The notes: generated from the sequence alone by a model not told the origin. 64,000 bases of DNA from Paenibacillus caseinilyticus (GCF_027533645.1 NZ_JAQAGY010000014.1:62001-126000), one strand, 5' to 3'. Counted from the stretch's first letter, positions 19,418-28,815 are shown. Numbers and translations are program-made.

Positions 19418-19954
19418 ATGCTGATCAAAGCGATACGCTGTGAAGTGCCGCAGCACTGGAGAGAGCCCTTCGATAAGGCACAGCGGGCATGGCACCCCTT
19501 GAGGGAATTGAACGGGTTCATGTACCAGTGCGGCGGCTGGGTGGAGGAGGATCCGGAGCGGGCATACCTTTTCGGGCTCTGGAGAGACACGAAAGCGCAT
19601 CAGGATTTTATGAGGAGTGCCCATGACCGGATCTACCAGGGCACCGGCCAGCAAGGAACATACGCAGGTATTCATATTGACTTTGGAGAAACCGAAGAGG
19701 AGGTATCCCGGCAGCTCCCGGAGAAACAGCGTATCGTACTGCTCCGAAGAGGCCCGGCGGCGGAACGGCGGAGTAACCCGCGCATCTTGTGGGAGGCTTG
19801 GGGTGACACGTTGATCCTCACATGGCCTGCGTCAGGGAAAGAAGAACTGCGGCCGGATGCGGGGGACGAACAGGCTGCGATCCGCTTGAACCCTCCGTGG
19901 ACGGTTAGGGGCAGCGGCCATGGGGAACGGTTCGGCGGGAAGCATCGGGTGTAG
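19418..19954 (+). CDS. YdbC-like protein (DUF4937-type)
   Basis: A 178-residue protein beginning MLIKAIRCEVPQHWREPF and containing FDKAQRAWHPLRELNGF and QCGGW, which match the short YdbC/DUF4937 proteins with an antibiotic-monooxygenase-like ferredoxin fold. The usual family length is about 120 residues. Here the C-terminal 60 residues are Arg/Pro-rich and look like an extension. GGGGGAG precedes ATG. It overlaps the longer reading of the next gene, whose real start is probably later. Function unknown. Confidence 0.7.
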   Translation: MLIKAIRCEVPQHWREPFDKAQRAWHPLRELNGFMYQCGGWVEEDPERAYLFGLWRDTKAHQDFMRSAHDRIYQGTGQQGTYAGIHIDFGETEEEVSRQLPEKQRIVLLRRGPAAERRSNPRILWEAWGDTLILTWPASGKEELRPDAGDEQAAIRLNPPWTVRGSGHGERFGGKHRV

Positions 19955-19979
19955 TTATAGTAGAGCGGAGGAAGCCGTT

Positions 19980-20297
19980 TTGCAAGAAGTCTTGACCTTA
20001 AAGGGATTGCAGGAGTACATTCGGCGAACGGACCATCAGCCGCATCTTAAGACGGCGTATTACTTGAAGCTGATCGAAGAAACCGGAGAGTTGGCTGAGG
20101 CCATCCGGAAGGACAAGCGAGAAGCGGATACGGGCACCATCAAAGGCACGATCGAAGAGGAGCTTTACGATGTTCTCTACTATATTGCCGCACTTGCTAA
20201 TGTGTATGAGATTGATCTCGAGACCTGCTTCCGGCACAAAGAGCAAATCAATAAAGCGAAGTGGAACAAGGAAGCAGGGGGCGGGTATGAACGGTAA
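19980..20297 (+). CDS. MazG-like nucleotide pyrophosphohydrolase
   Basis: A 105-residue all-alpha NTP pyrophosphohydrolase. The metal-binding motifs are visible: YLKLIEETGELAEAI (EExxE type) and EEELYDVLYYIAAL (ExxD type). TTG at 19980 is chosen because GGAGGAAG lies 5 nt upstream; the longer in-frame ATG at 19920 has no ribosome site and would overlap the previous gene. Such proteins hydrolyse non-canonical nucleotides. It overlaps the next gene by 11 bp. Confidence 0.85.
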   Translation: MQEVLTLKGLQEYIRRTDHQPHLKTAYYLKLIEETGELAEAIRKDKREADTGTIKGTIEEELYDVLYYIAALANVYEIDLETCFRHKEQINKAKWNKEAGGGYER

Positions 20298-20946
20298 CAA
20301 GCAGGCTCTGGCAGTTCCGGCTGATGAATGGGAATCAATCCAAGTCGAAGTGACCTCCGCTAATTTTTGGTGGGGAATCTATGGACTGACTCCCCTTTGG
20401 GAGTGGGAAGATATTCGCATCTATAGGAAGCGGGACGACGAACGTGAACAGATAGCCTATTTTTGTATTTGCTGTAAATCGTATCTGAGAGCGGGGATAG
20501 AGGAGCTGGCCCAAGATTCATCCGAGGAGGAATACGTACAGGAGATCGAAGCTTTTCTGGATGACGATGCGATCCGGTATCATTACTATTACAGCAGGGC
20601 GGACGATGTGGACAGGGAAGAGCTTCCCTATGCTAATCTACCGCTTAATCTCTCCGGTAGGAAGCCGAGATCCATTGAACTGTGGCATCCTGCGGAAGGT
20701 GTGGATGAGCAGGTGATAAAGCAGGCGGCAGCTGAATTCTGCGGCAGGTTCCTGGGGATCGAGGCGGCGCCTGTGGAACTTATGGCAACACTGGCGTGGG
20801 AAGATGCCTTAGCATGCTATACCGAATGCGCCCGATTCAGCGGGGAAATCGTGTTCGAGGAATCCGTGGTCGAATCCATGGCTGCCCGGATGGCTAGGCC
20901 TGAGGAAGAAGTGCGGCAGATGCTGGAGCGGAGCATCGGCTTCTAA
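20287..20946 (+). CDS. Hypothetical protein
   Basis: A 219-residue acidic cytosolic protein, coupled to the MazG-like gene by an 11-bp overlap. Visible features are a Trp-rich N-terminal region (FWWGIYGLTPLWEWED), a CICCKSYL segment, an acidic helix (SSEEEYVQEIEAFLDDD) and a C-terminal VESMAARMARPEEEVRQM that looks like a small helical tail. ATG 20287 is favoured over 20170, with AGGGGGCGGG upstream. No family is recognised. Confidence 0.65.
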   Translation: MNGNKQALAVPADEWESIQVEVTSANFWWGIYGLTPLWEWEDIRIYRKRDDEREQIAYFCICCKSYLRAGIEELAQDSSEEEYVQEIEAFLDDDAIRYHYYYSRADDVDREELPYANLPLNLSGRKPRSIELWHPAEGVDEQVIKQAAAEFCGRFLGIEAAPVELMATLAWEDALACYTECARFSGEIVFEESVVESMAARMARPEEEVRQMLERSIGF

Positions 20947-20991
20947 CCGTACGATGCAGCAGCCGAGTATAAGCAGCAGGAGGAATGAAGG

Positions 20992-21318
20992 ATAGCGATC
21001 AGCAAAAAAGGGTCGAGGACCCTCATCGTTGCCGGAGAAACATACCGGTGGATTGTTTCTGTGAACAGCGGTCAGATGATGGTGATCATAGAACATGGCA
21101 GCGGCCAGGGGCAGCGGATCGAAGTGCATGCAGGCCCCGCAGGTGCAGGCCCACGGGGGAGCGGCACCCTCGGTACCGTATCGGACGAGGCGCGAATCAT
21201 TACGCCCAAAGATGTGGAATCCTGCATCCGGCAGGCGATCCCGCTCGGCTGGAACCCGCAGGGGAAAGGGAAACCGCTGTCCTTCGCCTTACGGGGGGAT
21301 CTGCTGACGCTAAGGTAA
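20992..21318 (+). CDS. Small conserved hypothetical protein, probable AUA start
   Basis: The natural N-terminus appears to be (M)AISKKGSRTLIVAGETYRW, since the frame is open from an ATA at 20992 that lies 8 nt after the strong AGGAGG site (20978-20983). The ATG at 20985 is in another frame. GTG at 21061 has no ribosome site and would remove 23 well-formed residues. The C-terminal half ends with RIITPKDVESCIRQAIPLGW. Small proteins with a KKGSRKI..DG..YRW start exist in related bacteria (from memory); their function is unknown. Either a non-canonical start is used or an upstream indel has occurred. Confidence 0.55.
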   Translation: MAISKKGSRTLIVAGETYRWIVSVNSGQMMVIIEHGSGQGQRIEVHAGPAGAGPRGSGTLGTVSDEARIITPKDVESCIRQAIPLGWNPQGKGKPLSFALRGDLLTLR

Positions 21319-21455
21319 GAGGCAAGCCTTTAGGCATTTCCGATATAGGGTCCGATGATATCCCATTGGGTGCACTTAAAAGGTAACTCTATTAATAGTT
21401 AATCTTATTAAATATATAGGATATGAATAAACTTGGGGGGCCAAGGAGCATCAGG

Positions 21456-21914
21456 ATGATCACTACTTCTACTGAAACGGTTTTCAACGCAGGGGTGGAG
21501 GCTTGCTTTGACGCGGCAAGGAATATCGAGATTCATACCCAGACTGTATGGAAGCATACCAGGGAACGGGCGGTAGCTGGGAGAACGACGGGTATGATCG
21601 GAGCGGGAGAGACGGTGACGTTCGAGGCCGTGCACTTTGGGATCAGACAGCGTCTGACCTCCCGGGTGGTCGAGTTCGTCAGGCCTGTCCGTTTCGTGGA
21701 CGAAATGATCAGCGGCGCATTCCGCAGCATGCGGCACGAACACGAGTTCATACCGCTTGGCGCCGGCGGGACGATAATGCGGGATACGCTGATCTTCGCA
21801 GCGCCGTTCGGGCCGGCAGGCTGGATAGCCGAGCGCCTGGTTCTTCAGGGGTACATGACCCGGTTCCTGGAATACCGGAACCGGCAGCTTAAGCTGCGGC
21901 TGGAGGCGCAATAG
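21456..21914 (+). CDS. SRPBCC-family ligand-binding protein
   Basis: A 152-residue single-domain START/Bet v1-like protein. The pattern ACFDAARNIEIHTQ, the G-rich turn GMIGAGETVTFEAVHFGIRQ and the C-terminal LVLQGYMTRFLEYRNRQL helix fit the cyclase/dehydrase-type SRPBCC branch. ATG 21456 is chosen for its AAGGAG 7 nt upstream; 21423 has none. The ligand is unknown. Confidence 0.8.
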   Translation: MITTSTETVFNAGVEACFDAARNIEIHTQTVWKHTRERAVAGRTTGMIGAGETVTFEAVHFGIRQRLTSRVVEFVRPVRFVDEMISGAFRSMRHEHEFIPLGAGGTIMRDTLIFAAPFGPAGWIAERLVLQGYMTRFLEYRNRQLKLRLEAQ

Positions 21915-21975
21915 GGCACGGGTTCTGTCCTGTATCTGGACTTATGGATCGCCGGCTCCAAGGAGGAGATTCCCT

Positions 21976-22449
21976 ATGAATACGAACGGGCACAGCACCA
22001 GGCTTCTAATGAAAGATCCTTCCCGCCTGAAGCTCATCTTCTCGATGGGCGCCCTCGTTCTGATTCTGGCAAGAGATCTGCCGGAAGATATGGCAAAGGG
22101 GCAGTGGGGATTTGGGATCGTGAAGACGGCCTTCTTGCTAATGGCCGGCGGCATAATCCTGTATTCGATCATCCGTCTGCTGAAGCGGCCGGAGGATCTC
22201 GTCATCGAGGGAGACCGGCTGCTTCTGCGCGGCAAGGTACTGGGGGCAGGGGAGATCGGAGAGGTGAGGATCCAAGGCTCGTATCGGCCCGAGATCGGAA
22301 TTGTGCCCTGGGGACGCAGGATCGTCCCCATCGCCTGCTGTTTCCGGTTCGCGGAGCCGCAGAAGGATGAAGCGATGCAGTCGTTCCTCCAGTGGGCACA
22401 GCAACACAGAGTGAACATAGCCAACCGGCGCTTCAGGCGGTGGATCTAG
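21976..22449 (+). CDS. Membrane-anchored hypothetical protein with a PH-like C-terminus
   Basis: A 157-residue protein with two hydrophobic segments (about residues 18-34 and 48-66). A soluble part follows, starting EDLVIEGDRLLLRGKVLGAG, which resembles the small beta-rich bacterial PH-like domains of many two-helix membrane proteins. AAGGAGGAG lies upstream. Function unknown. Confidence 0.7.
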   Translation: MNTNGHSTRLLMKDPSRLKLIFSMGALVLILARDLPEDMAKGQWGFGIVKTAFLLMAGGIILYSIIRLLKRPEDLVIEGDRLLLRGKVLGAGEIGEVRIQGSYRPEIGIVPWGRRIVPIACCFRFAEPQKDEAMQSFLQWAQQHRVNIANRRFRRWI

Positions 22450-22638
22450 CCGGTGAATCTACAGGAAGGAACAATCCGGGGAAGATTCCTTGCCGGAAGG
22501 AAGGCGCCGGCGGTCAAGCGGGGTAATAACGGGTATCGTTGGCGTACGGGAGCCAGCGTTACCTGGGCGGCATCCGTATGTACAGGGGGCTGCCAGGCAC
22601 TGCCAGTTCAAATGTACTCAACGAAGGAGGGCTGCCGA

Positions 22639-24101
22639 ATGAGCCGCACGGCCGATTGGCTGCAAGATCTTACGATAGCGGAGCTTCAGCAGCGGATGGA
22701 AGCGGGAGAGCTCACTTCGGCCGAGTTGACGGAGGGCTACCTTCAGCGTATCGCTGCCTGCGACAAAGCCGGACCCAAGCTGAATGCGGTCCTTGAGGTG
22801 AATGCCGAAGCGATGTTCATCGCGGAAGGACTGGATGCCGAGCGGCGGGCGAAGGGAGCCAGAGGGCCGCTTCACGGCATCCCCGTGCTCTTGAAGGATA
22901 ACATCGATACGGGAGACGGGCTCCATACGAGCGCCGGATCGATAGCGCTGGCCGGCCATTATGCGGCGAAGGATGCCTTCCTCGTGGCCCGGCTGCGGGA
23001 GGCGGGGGCCGTCATCCTGGGCAAAACGAACATGACCGAGTGGGCGAACTTCATGACAAGAGGGATGCCGGGCGGCTACAGCTCCCGCGGTGGCCAAGTG
23101 CTGAACCCCTACGGCTGCGGGCGGCTGAATGCCGGAGGTTCCTCGAGCGGGTCAGGGGCGGCGGTGGCTGCCTCCCTGGCCGCAGCAGCCGTCGGCACGG
23201 AGACCTCGGGCTCGATTCTGAGCCCGGCGGTATGCTGCTCCGTAGTCGGCATCAAGCCGACGGTGGGCCTGATCTCCCGCAGCGGGGTGATTCCGCTCGC
23301 GCTGAGCCAGGACACGCCGGGGCCGCTGGCCCGCACGGTGGAGGATGCGGCGGTGCTGCTCGGGGCGATGACGGGTGCGGATGCGGATGATCCCGCTACG
23401 GCTTCGGGGCTCGGCCGGACTTGCAGGGATTACACGCCCTATCTGGACGAGAAAGGTCTGCTGGGGGCGAGAATCGGAGTGCCCCGGAAGATGTTCCATG
23501 ACCTGCTGTCTCCCGAAGAGCTGGAGCTCTTCGAAGATCATCTGGAAGCGATGCGCCGTGCAGGTGCCATACTAGTCGATCCGGCGGAGATTCCATCCGC
23601 CGCCGAGCTGGCGCAGTACCAGTCGGCCGTATTCCGTTATGAATTCAAGGCGGGGATCAACCGCTATCTGAGCCGCTTGGCTCCCCACCTGCCTGTCCAC
23701 TCCTTGAGCGAGCTTCTCGTCTTCAACACGGTGAATCATGAGAAAGCGCTCAAATACGGCCAAGTGAACCTGCTGCTCGCCGAGGAGACGACGGTACGCT
23801 GACCGAGCCGCATTATATCGAAGACCGGCTGACGGATCTCCGACTGTCCCGCAGGGAAGGCTTGGATGCCGTGCTCGGAGAGCATGGGCTTCATGCGCTG
23901 GTGTTTCCCGGCACCACCGGGGCCAGCATGGCGGCCAAAGCGGGATACCCGTCCATAGCCGTACCCGGCGGCTATGTCTCCGGCGGCCGGCCGGTCGGCG
24001 TCACCTTTACCGGCGGCGCTTACACGGAGCCTCAGCTGATCCGCATAGCCTATGCTTTCGAGCAGCTGACGGGCGTGCGCCGGCCGCCGGTGTGGGGTTG
24101 A
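22639..24101 (+). pseudogene. Amidase-signature enzyme interrupted by a frameshift
   Basis: The first 387 codons encode an amidase-signature hydrolase with the catalytic Lys in VLLKDNIDT and the Ser-rich motif [20 protein letters not shown]. The reading stops at TGA 23800-23802 just after EETT. The next frame resumes at once with [20 protein letters not shown] and runs to GVRRPPVWG, the proper amidase C-terminus. Restoring one base near 23795 (EETTGTLTEP) would rejoin both parts. AAGGAGG precedes ATG 22639. It is either a recent pseudogene or a sequencing error. Confidence 0.85.
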
Positions 24102-24179
24102 TCCCGCTTCTCCTGGCAGCAAGGCAGGGGGAGGCCCGCTGCTTATAGCGCTGCTATGAGCGCGTGAAGAAATCGCACG

Positions 24180-24214
24180 AAGAGCCTGAAGGCGCACGCA
24201 CGCCTCAGGCTCTT
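24180..24214. terminator. Strong inverted repeat between convergent genes
   Basis: AAGAGCCTGAaGGCG and CGCCTCAGGCTCTT pair over 14 bp with one bulge. It separates the broken amidase from the converging aldo/keto reductase. T tracts are weak on both sides. Confidence 0.55.
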
Positions 24215-24319
24215 GGTCGTTTATGTGTTCGTTCGTGCGCGGGAGCAACGCTGAAGCCGCCTCCCGGCTGCCTCACCTGCCCTGCCTTCAGCAGGCCAGC
24301 TCAGCCCCAAGCGCGAATG

Positions 24320-25261
24320 CTACGCTTCAAGGATCGCGTCGATGCGCTGCAGCACTTCCGGCGGCAGTGTGATACCGGATGCGGCGGCATTCTCGCTTAC
24401 CTGCTCGGGCCGGCTGGCGCCGACAAGAGCGCTGGCGACATTGGGCTGCCGCAGCACCCAGGCGAGTGCCAGCTGGGAGACCTTGATGCCGAGTTCGTCC
24501 GCTACGCTGGAGAGCTGCTCCACTTGAGCGAGCTGGGCGTCGTTGATCCGCTCCTCGCCCCAATTCTTGCTTGCGGCCCGGCTGTCCTGGGGCACCGCTT
24601 CGCCCCGGCGGTACTTGCCGGTGAGCAGGCCTTGGGCCAGCGGCGAGAAGACGACCTGGGAGATGCCCTTGGCTTCGCCGGCCGGGATGACTTCTTTTTC
24701 GATATAGCGTTTGAACAGATTGTAGATCGGCTGGTTGACGATGATCCGGTCCAGCAGGAGGCGGTCCGCCAGCCCTTGGGCTTCGACCATCTGGGCAGCC
24801 GTCCATTCGCTGACGCCTACGTACAGGACTTTGCCTTGGGTCACGAGATCGTCGAGCGCCCGGAGCGTTTCTTCGAGCGGGGTCTCGGGATCGTAACGGT
24901 GACAGTAGTACACATCGACGTAATCGGTCCCCAGCCTCTTCAAGGAAGCGTGGCACTGCTCGGTTATGTGTTTGCGGGAGAGTCCGCGGTCGTTGGGCCC
25001 GTCGCCCATGTTGCCGAATACTTTGGTGGCCAGCACGTACGATTCGCGGGGATAGCTTGCGAGCACGCGGCCGACCAGCTTCTCCGCTTCGCCCCGCTCG
25101 TATACGTTCGCGGTGTCGAAGAAATTGATCCCGAGGTCATAAGCCTGTTCGATGGAGCGGACGGCCCGCTCGTTCTCCACGTAACCTCCATAGGTCATCC
25201 AGCTGCCGAGACTGATCTCGCTGACTTTGAGTCCGCTGTTTCCTAGTTTGCGATATTGCAT
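24320..25261 (-). CDS. Aldo/keto reductase (potassium-channel beta-subunit-like)
   Basis: A 313-residue NADPH-dependent reductase of the Kv-beta/YhdN branch. The catalytic tetrad is visible: Asp and Tyr in FFDTANVYERG, Lys in VLATKVFGNM and His in VYYCHRYDPETP. The C-terminal cofactor motif ALVGASRPEQVSENAAA is intact. Length is typical. The upstream gap (25262-25669) carries an ACTTAC/GTAAGT operator-like repeat. Confidence 0.92.
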   Translation of the reverse strand: MQYRKLGNSGLKVSEISLGSWMTYGGYVENERAVRSIEQAYDLGINFFDTANVYERGEAEKLVGRVLASYPRESYVLATKVFGNMGDGPNDRGLSRKHITEQCHASLKRLGTDYVDVYYCHRYDPETPLEETLRALDDLVTQGKVLYVGVSEWTAAQMVEAQGLADRLLLDRIIVNQPIYNLFKRYIEKEVIPAGEAKGISQVVFSPLAQGLLTGKYRRGEAVPQDSRAASKNWGEERINDAQLAQVEQLSSVADELGIKVSQLALAWVLRQPNVASALVGASRPEQVSENAAASGITLPPEVLQRIDAILEA

Positions 25262-25367
25262 GGTGGGAATGCCTCCTCCGGGTGGCGATAAGCCGAATAT
25301 TCAACAATGTAACCTCTTTCATTGTATACCGAACCCGGGTGCTGCCGTAAGGAGTGACCTGGGAGTG

Positions 25368-25389
25368 ACTTACTTACGTACGGGTAAGT
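25368..25389. promoter_or_regulatory. Operator-like inverted repeat ACTTAC-N10-GTAAGT
   Basis: The arms ACTTAC (25368-25373) and GTAAGT (25384-25389) lie about 110 bp upstream of the reductase start. The intervening sequence contains a further TTACGTAC. MarR/HxlR-type sites have similar form. The bound protein is unknown. Confidence 0.4.
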
Positions 25390-25458
25390 GTCGGTCCGTA
25401 ACGCGGTTAGAAGGCTTGTTTCACCCGGGGAGGGACGGGGTAAGTGGTTTGGATGCTG

Positions 25459-25497
25459 ACTTCTAATTCGAACTTCTAATTTGAGCTTCTAAGCGGG
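25459..25497 (+). repeat. 13-bp tandem repeat, about 2.5 copies
   Basis: ACTTCTAATTCGA, ACTTCTAATTTGA and a partial GCTTCTAAG follow each other without gaps. Confidence 0.75.
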
Positions 25498-25565
25498 CCT
25501 TTTTTTGATGAGGAGAAGGTTAGAAAGCGTCACTACAAAATGTTCATAAAGGAAAACTAATAAGA

Positions 25566-25587
25566 TTACATAACTATTATTATGTAA
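25566..25587. promoter_or_regulatory. Palindrome TTACATAA-N6-TTATGTAA (copy 1)
   Basis: A perfect 8-bp inverted repeat with a 6-bp spacer, in an AT-rich patch about 80 bp upstream of the nnr start. An identical pair of arms with the same spacing occurs at 34504-34525. A TATAAT (25631-25636) lies nearer the gene, without a clear -35. Confidence 0.6.
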
Positions 25588-25669
25588 ATAACTTGACGGT
25601 GATAACAGGGAGCGTCCAATCCGGATATGTTATAATAAAAGGAACCAATACGCGAGGGAGTGGGTCAGC

Positions 25670-27202
25670 GTGTACATCGTCACGGCGGAGCAGATGAGGC
25701 GGATCGACCGGGAAACGATAGAGAACATCGGTATTCCGGCTCTTGTGCTCATGGAGAATGCGGGACGTGCGGTTGCGGAAGAGATCGTGCGGAGGTGGGG
25801 GGAACCCCGCCGTGCGCTGCGGATTCTTGTGCTGGTCGGCAAAGGCAACAACGGAGGAGACGGTATGGTCGCCGCCCGCCACCTCGAGGGGATGGGCCAC
25901 CGGGCGGTTCTCTTCTGTGCGGACGATCCGGCACAGTATAAGGGCGAGGCTGCCGTGCAGTATGCCATCGCGAACAACCTCGGGCTTGAAGTGCTGAGCT
26001 TCGCTGCCGGGGACCGTCCCGACTTCAGTTCTTACGATCTGGCGGTGGACGCGCTGCTCGGGACCGGCAGCACCGGCGCGCCCAGAGGCGCGTACGCCCT
26101 GCTGATCGAACAGGCGAACGCCAGCGGTCTGCCCCTTGCGGCGATCGATGTGCCAAGCGGGCTGGATGCGGATACGGGAGCGGTGTATGAGCCCTGCATC
26201 CGTGCCAAGGCGACGGTTGCCTTGGCGTTCTCCAAAATCGGGCTGGAGCAGCATCCCGGGGCGGAATATGCCGGCGAAGTTGTCGTGCGCGACATCGGGA
26301 TTCCACAGGTAGCGGCGGAGCGGGCCGGTGTGCGGACTTACCGCGCCGAAGAGCCGCTGCTCTCGGAGCGTCTGGGTTATGCGAAGTACCGCAGCCGGCG
26401 GCCTGATTCGCATAAGGGGACGTACGGCCATGTCTTGGTGGCTGCCGGGAGCTGGCCGATGAGCGGAGCCGGGCTCCTCTCTGCTACGGCCGCTCTGCGG
26501 GCCGGCAGCGGACTGGTGACTTGGGCGCTGCCCGAGCGGCTCGTCGGACCGATGACCGGCCGGCTGCCGGAGGCGATGCTGCGTGGGCTCGAAGACGGCG
26601 GACTCGGCGAGTGGAGCGCAGTGGATCCGCTCGCTCTCACGAAGCTGGCTGAAGACAAGGATGCGCTACTGTTCGGGCCGGGCGCAGGGCGGTGGGTGGC
26701 AGACGGTTCCTTCCTGCGCACCCTATGGGAGCAGACCAAGTGTCCGCTGGTTCTTGATGCGGATGCGCTGAATATGATGGGAGAGGGAGGCCCCACCGCT
26801 TGGCCGAAGCGCGAGGGGGCTGTTGTGCTTACCCCGCATCCCGGGGAGATGGCCAGGCTTCTGGGCGTCTCCGCCGCGGACGTGCAGCGGGACCGGGTGC
26901 GTACGGCTGCCGAATTCGCTGTCCGCTGCGGTGTTACGGTCGTCTTGAAAGGGACGAGGACCGTGACCGCCGATCCTTCGGGCGACGTATACGTGAACAC
27001 GACGGGCAACCCGGGGATGGCTACCGGTGGAACGGGCGACGTACTGGCGGGCATCATCGCCTCTTTGCTCGCTCAGGGCTATCACGGAACACAGGCGGCC
27101 GCGCTGGGTGTCTATCTGCATGGAGCGGCGGGAGACCGGGCGTCGTCGGCCCGTTATCACGAGGCCTCGCTGGCCGCGGGAGATATTCCGGAATTCTTGT
27201 GA
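25670..27202 (+). CDS. nnr: Bifunctional NAD(P)HX epimerase / ADP-dependent dehydratase
   Basis: A 510-residue fusion repairing hydrated NAD(P)H. The N-terminal YjeF_N epimerase (about residues 1-210) shows VLVGKGNNGGDGMVAARHL and the acid in AVDALLGTGSTG. The C-terminal carbohydrate-kinase-like dehydratase (about 230-505) shows KGTYGHVLVAAGSWPMSGAG, LDADALNMMGEG, LTPHPGEMARLLG and NPGMATGGTGDVLAGI. The start is GTG with GAGGGAG upstream. Length and order are those of the usual bacterial protein. Confidence 0.95.
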   Translation: MYIVTAEQMRRIDRETIENIGIPALVLMENAGRAVAEEIVRRWGEPRRALRILVLVGKGNNGGDGMVAARHLEGMGHRAVLFCADDPAQYKGEAAVQYAIANNLGLEVLSFAAGDRPDFSSYDLAVDALLGTGSTGAPRGAYALLIEQANASGLPLAAIDVPSGLDADTGAVYEPCIRAKATVALAFSKIGLEQHPGAEYAGEVVVRDIGIPQVAAERAGVRTYRAEEPLLSERLGYAKYRSRRPDSHKGTYGHVLVAAGSWPMSGAGLLSATAALRAGSGLVTWALPERLVGPMTGRLPEAMLRGLEDGGLGEWSAVDPLALTKLAEDKDALLFGPGAGRWVADGSFLRTLWEQTKCPLVLDADALNMMGEGGPTAWPKREGAVVLTPHPGEMARLLGVSAADVQRDRVRTAAEFAVRCGVTVVLKGTRTVTADPSGDVYVNTTGNPGMATGGTGDVLAGIIASLLAQGYHGTQAAALGVYLHGAAGDRASSARYHEASLAAGDIPEFL

Positions 27203-27330
27203 ATGATTGGCTCCATTCAATATTAATGTGATAAACTATCAAGGGGCTGAATGATCGCGGTGACCTCCCAAAAGGCGAACGGCCTTCGAACAGTATGGGA
27301 AGGAATCCGCGTTAGAAGGAGGGGTACATC

Positions 27331-28698
27331 ATGGAGAAGCCTGAATCGTTCCGCTCGCGCTATGTGCTCGGACAGCCGATCCTCCCCATGATCAGCGGTA
27401 TGCTGTACGGCGGCAAGGATTTGTCCCTGCACAGGGAAGTGCTCCTGTATGTCGTGGATAGCGCCGATGATTCGTTACGACAAGCTGCAATGGCGAGACT
27501 TCAGGAAGTCGCTCCGCTGAGCGACAACCGTTTTTTGCATATGCTCGATGTGGGGATGGAGAAGCCTTATCTCTTCGCCGTCCTGAAGACGTTCGACGGA
27601 AGGCCGTTGATCGAATCGCTCCCGGGGCATGGGCTCACGGACCGGGAGATTCTAAGCGGTGTATTCGAACTGGGGCGGGGCCTGCAGGATGCGATGGAAG
27701 AAGGGGTATCCGGGTACGCAGTCGATGCCGCCAATGTGTGGCTGTGTGACGACGGCCGCTTGAAGATTATCAATTACTGGGACAAAGGCCAGGACAGTAA
27801 AAAAGGGGCCCAGGGCCTGGCACGGCTCCTGCTGCAGCTCTTGACCCGCAAGGAGGAGCCGGAGCTCGGCCCTCCAGGGGAGAGGGCGCTGCGGGCGTCG
27901 CTCTCCAGCCTGAATGCCGTACAGCAGGCGGAGCTCATCGCCATGCTGCGCCGGACCGCCGTACGCCAGGAGACGCTGTCTTCGCTGGTTGTGCATCTGG
28001 GTCTTCTGGTGAAATCCCCGGAGGCGCTCTCGTCCCGGGCTTCCTTGCATGAGACGCCGGTCTACGAGACGGTGGAAGCCGTGAGGGCCGAGCTGGGAAG
28101 GCGGGAGGCGCCGCCGCGGCATGTTCCTCCTCCGTCCTCTGCTCCTGCGGCATTCCCGCCGGAGCCGGACGAAGAAGAGGAGGAGGCCCCCGCGCCGAAG
28201 CGGGCCTGGAAGACCGGGCTGAAGCTGCTGCTCGGCGCCGCGCTGGTGTTAACCGCGGGGACGGCTGTCTTCGTCTGGCTCGTGAATGAGGCGCCTTCGC
28301 TGCCCGGCATGCCGGGCAAGCAGGAGTCGGCTGCTCCGGCGCCGGATACTGGCGCTGCCGTGCCTTCGGCGCCGCCTGCAACGTCTGTGCCGGCCGGGCC
28401 CGACAAGGGCAGCGGTAAAGCGCCGGAGAAGCCGGCGGAGCCTCCCGATAAGTCGTCCGAGGGCGAGGGGGCGGCGCTCGAGGGAGGTTCGGTCGAGACG
28501 CCGAACCTCATCGGGCTCCAGCAGGCGGACGCGGAGGCGAAGGCCGATAAGATCGCCAAGGAGACCGGTCTCGGCTATGCCTTCTACCGGAAGCCGAGCG
28601 AAGAGCCGGCGGGCACGGTATTCGACCAGACGCCGAAGCCCGGCGAAGCGGCACCTCGTGGTACCAAGGTGATTTTTTATATCAGCCGGGGGCCTTAG
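27331..28698 (+). CDS. Membrane pseudokinase with a single PASTA domain
   Basis: A 455-residue protein. Residues 10-215 follow the outline of a PknB-type Ser/Thr kinase, but the catalytic positions are lost. The beta3 Lys is Y40 (HREVLLYVV), the HRDxKPxN loop reads GYAVDAAN (128-135), and DFG reads NYW (148-150). A Pro-rich acidic linker, one membrane helix (about 297-317), a second Pro/Ala/Ser-rich linker and one PASTA domain (about 387-453) follow. PASTA domains bind peptidoglycan fragments or PBPs. It probably acts as an allosteric cell-wall sensor or scaffold rather than as an enzyme. AGAAGGAGG precedes ATG. Confidence 0.82.
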   Translation: MEKPESFRSRYVLGQPILPMISGMLYGGKDLSLHREVLLYVVDSADDSLRQAAMARLQEVAPLSDNRFLHMLDVGMEKPYLFAVLKTFDGRPLIESLPGHGLTDREILSGVFELGRGLQDAMEEGVSGYAVDAANVWLCDDGRLKIINYWDKGQDSKKGAQGLARLLLQLLTRKEEPELGPPGERALRASLSSLNAVQQAELIAMLRRTAVRQETLSSLVVHLGLLVKSPEALSSRASLHETPVYETVEAVRAELGRREAPPRHVPPPSSAPAAFPPEPDEEEEEAPAPKRAWKTGLKLLLGAALVLTAGTAVFVWLVNEAPSLPGMPGKQESAAPAPDTGAAVPSAPPATSVPAGPDKGSGKAPEKPAEPPDKSSEGEGAALEGGSVETPNLIGLQQADAEAKADKIAKETGLGYAFYRKPSEEPAGTVFDQTPKPGEAAPRGTKVIFYISRGP

Positions 28699-28753
28699 GA
28701 AGGATCTGCGGATGAGCAGAACGCGGAAATCTTGGAGAGAGACAGCACAAAAA

Positions 28754-28815
28754 GCCCCGCGAATGATCGGGGCCTGAGTGCCGGGACCGGGCTGCACGGG
28801 TTTCCGGCACTTTTA
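28754..28815 (+). terminator. Double hairpin terminator
   Basis: GCCCCG/CGGGGC (28754-28773) is followed by GTGCCGG/CCGGCAC (28778-28810) and TTTTATCTTT. The rest of the gap up to 28993 holds no gene. Confidence 0.75.

Noticed and set aside
24164..25246. A 360-codon plus-strand frame opposite the aldo/keto reductase
   Set aside because: The reductase has a complete catalytic tetrad on the minus strand; the plus frame is its shadow.
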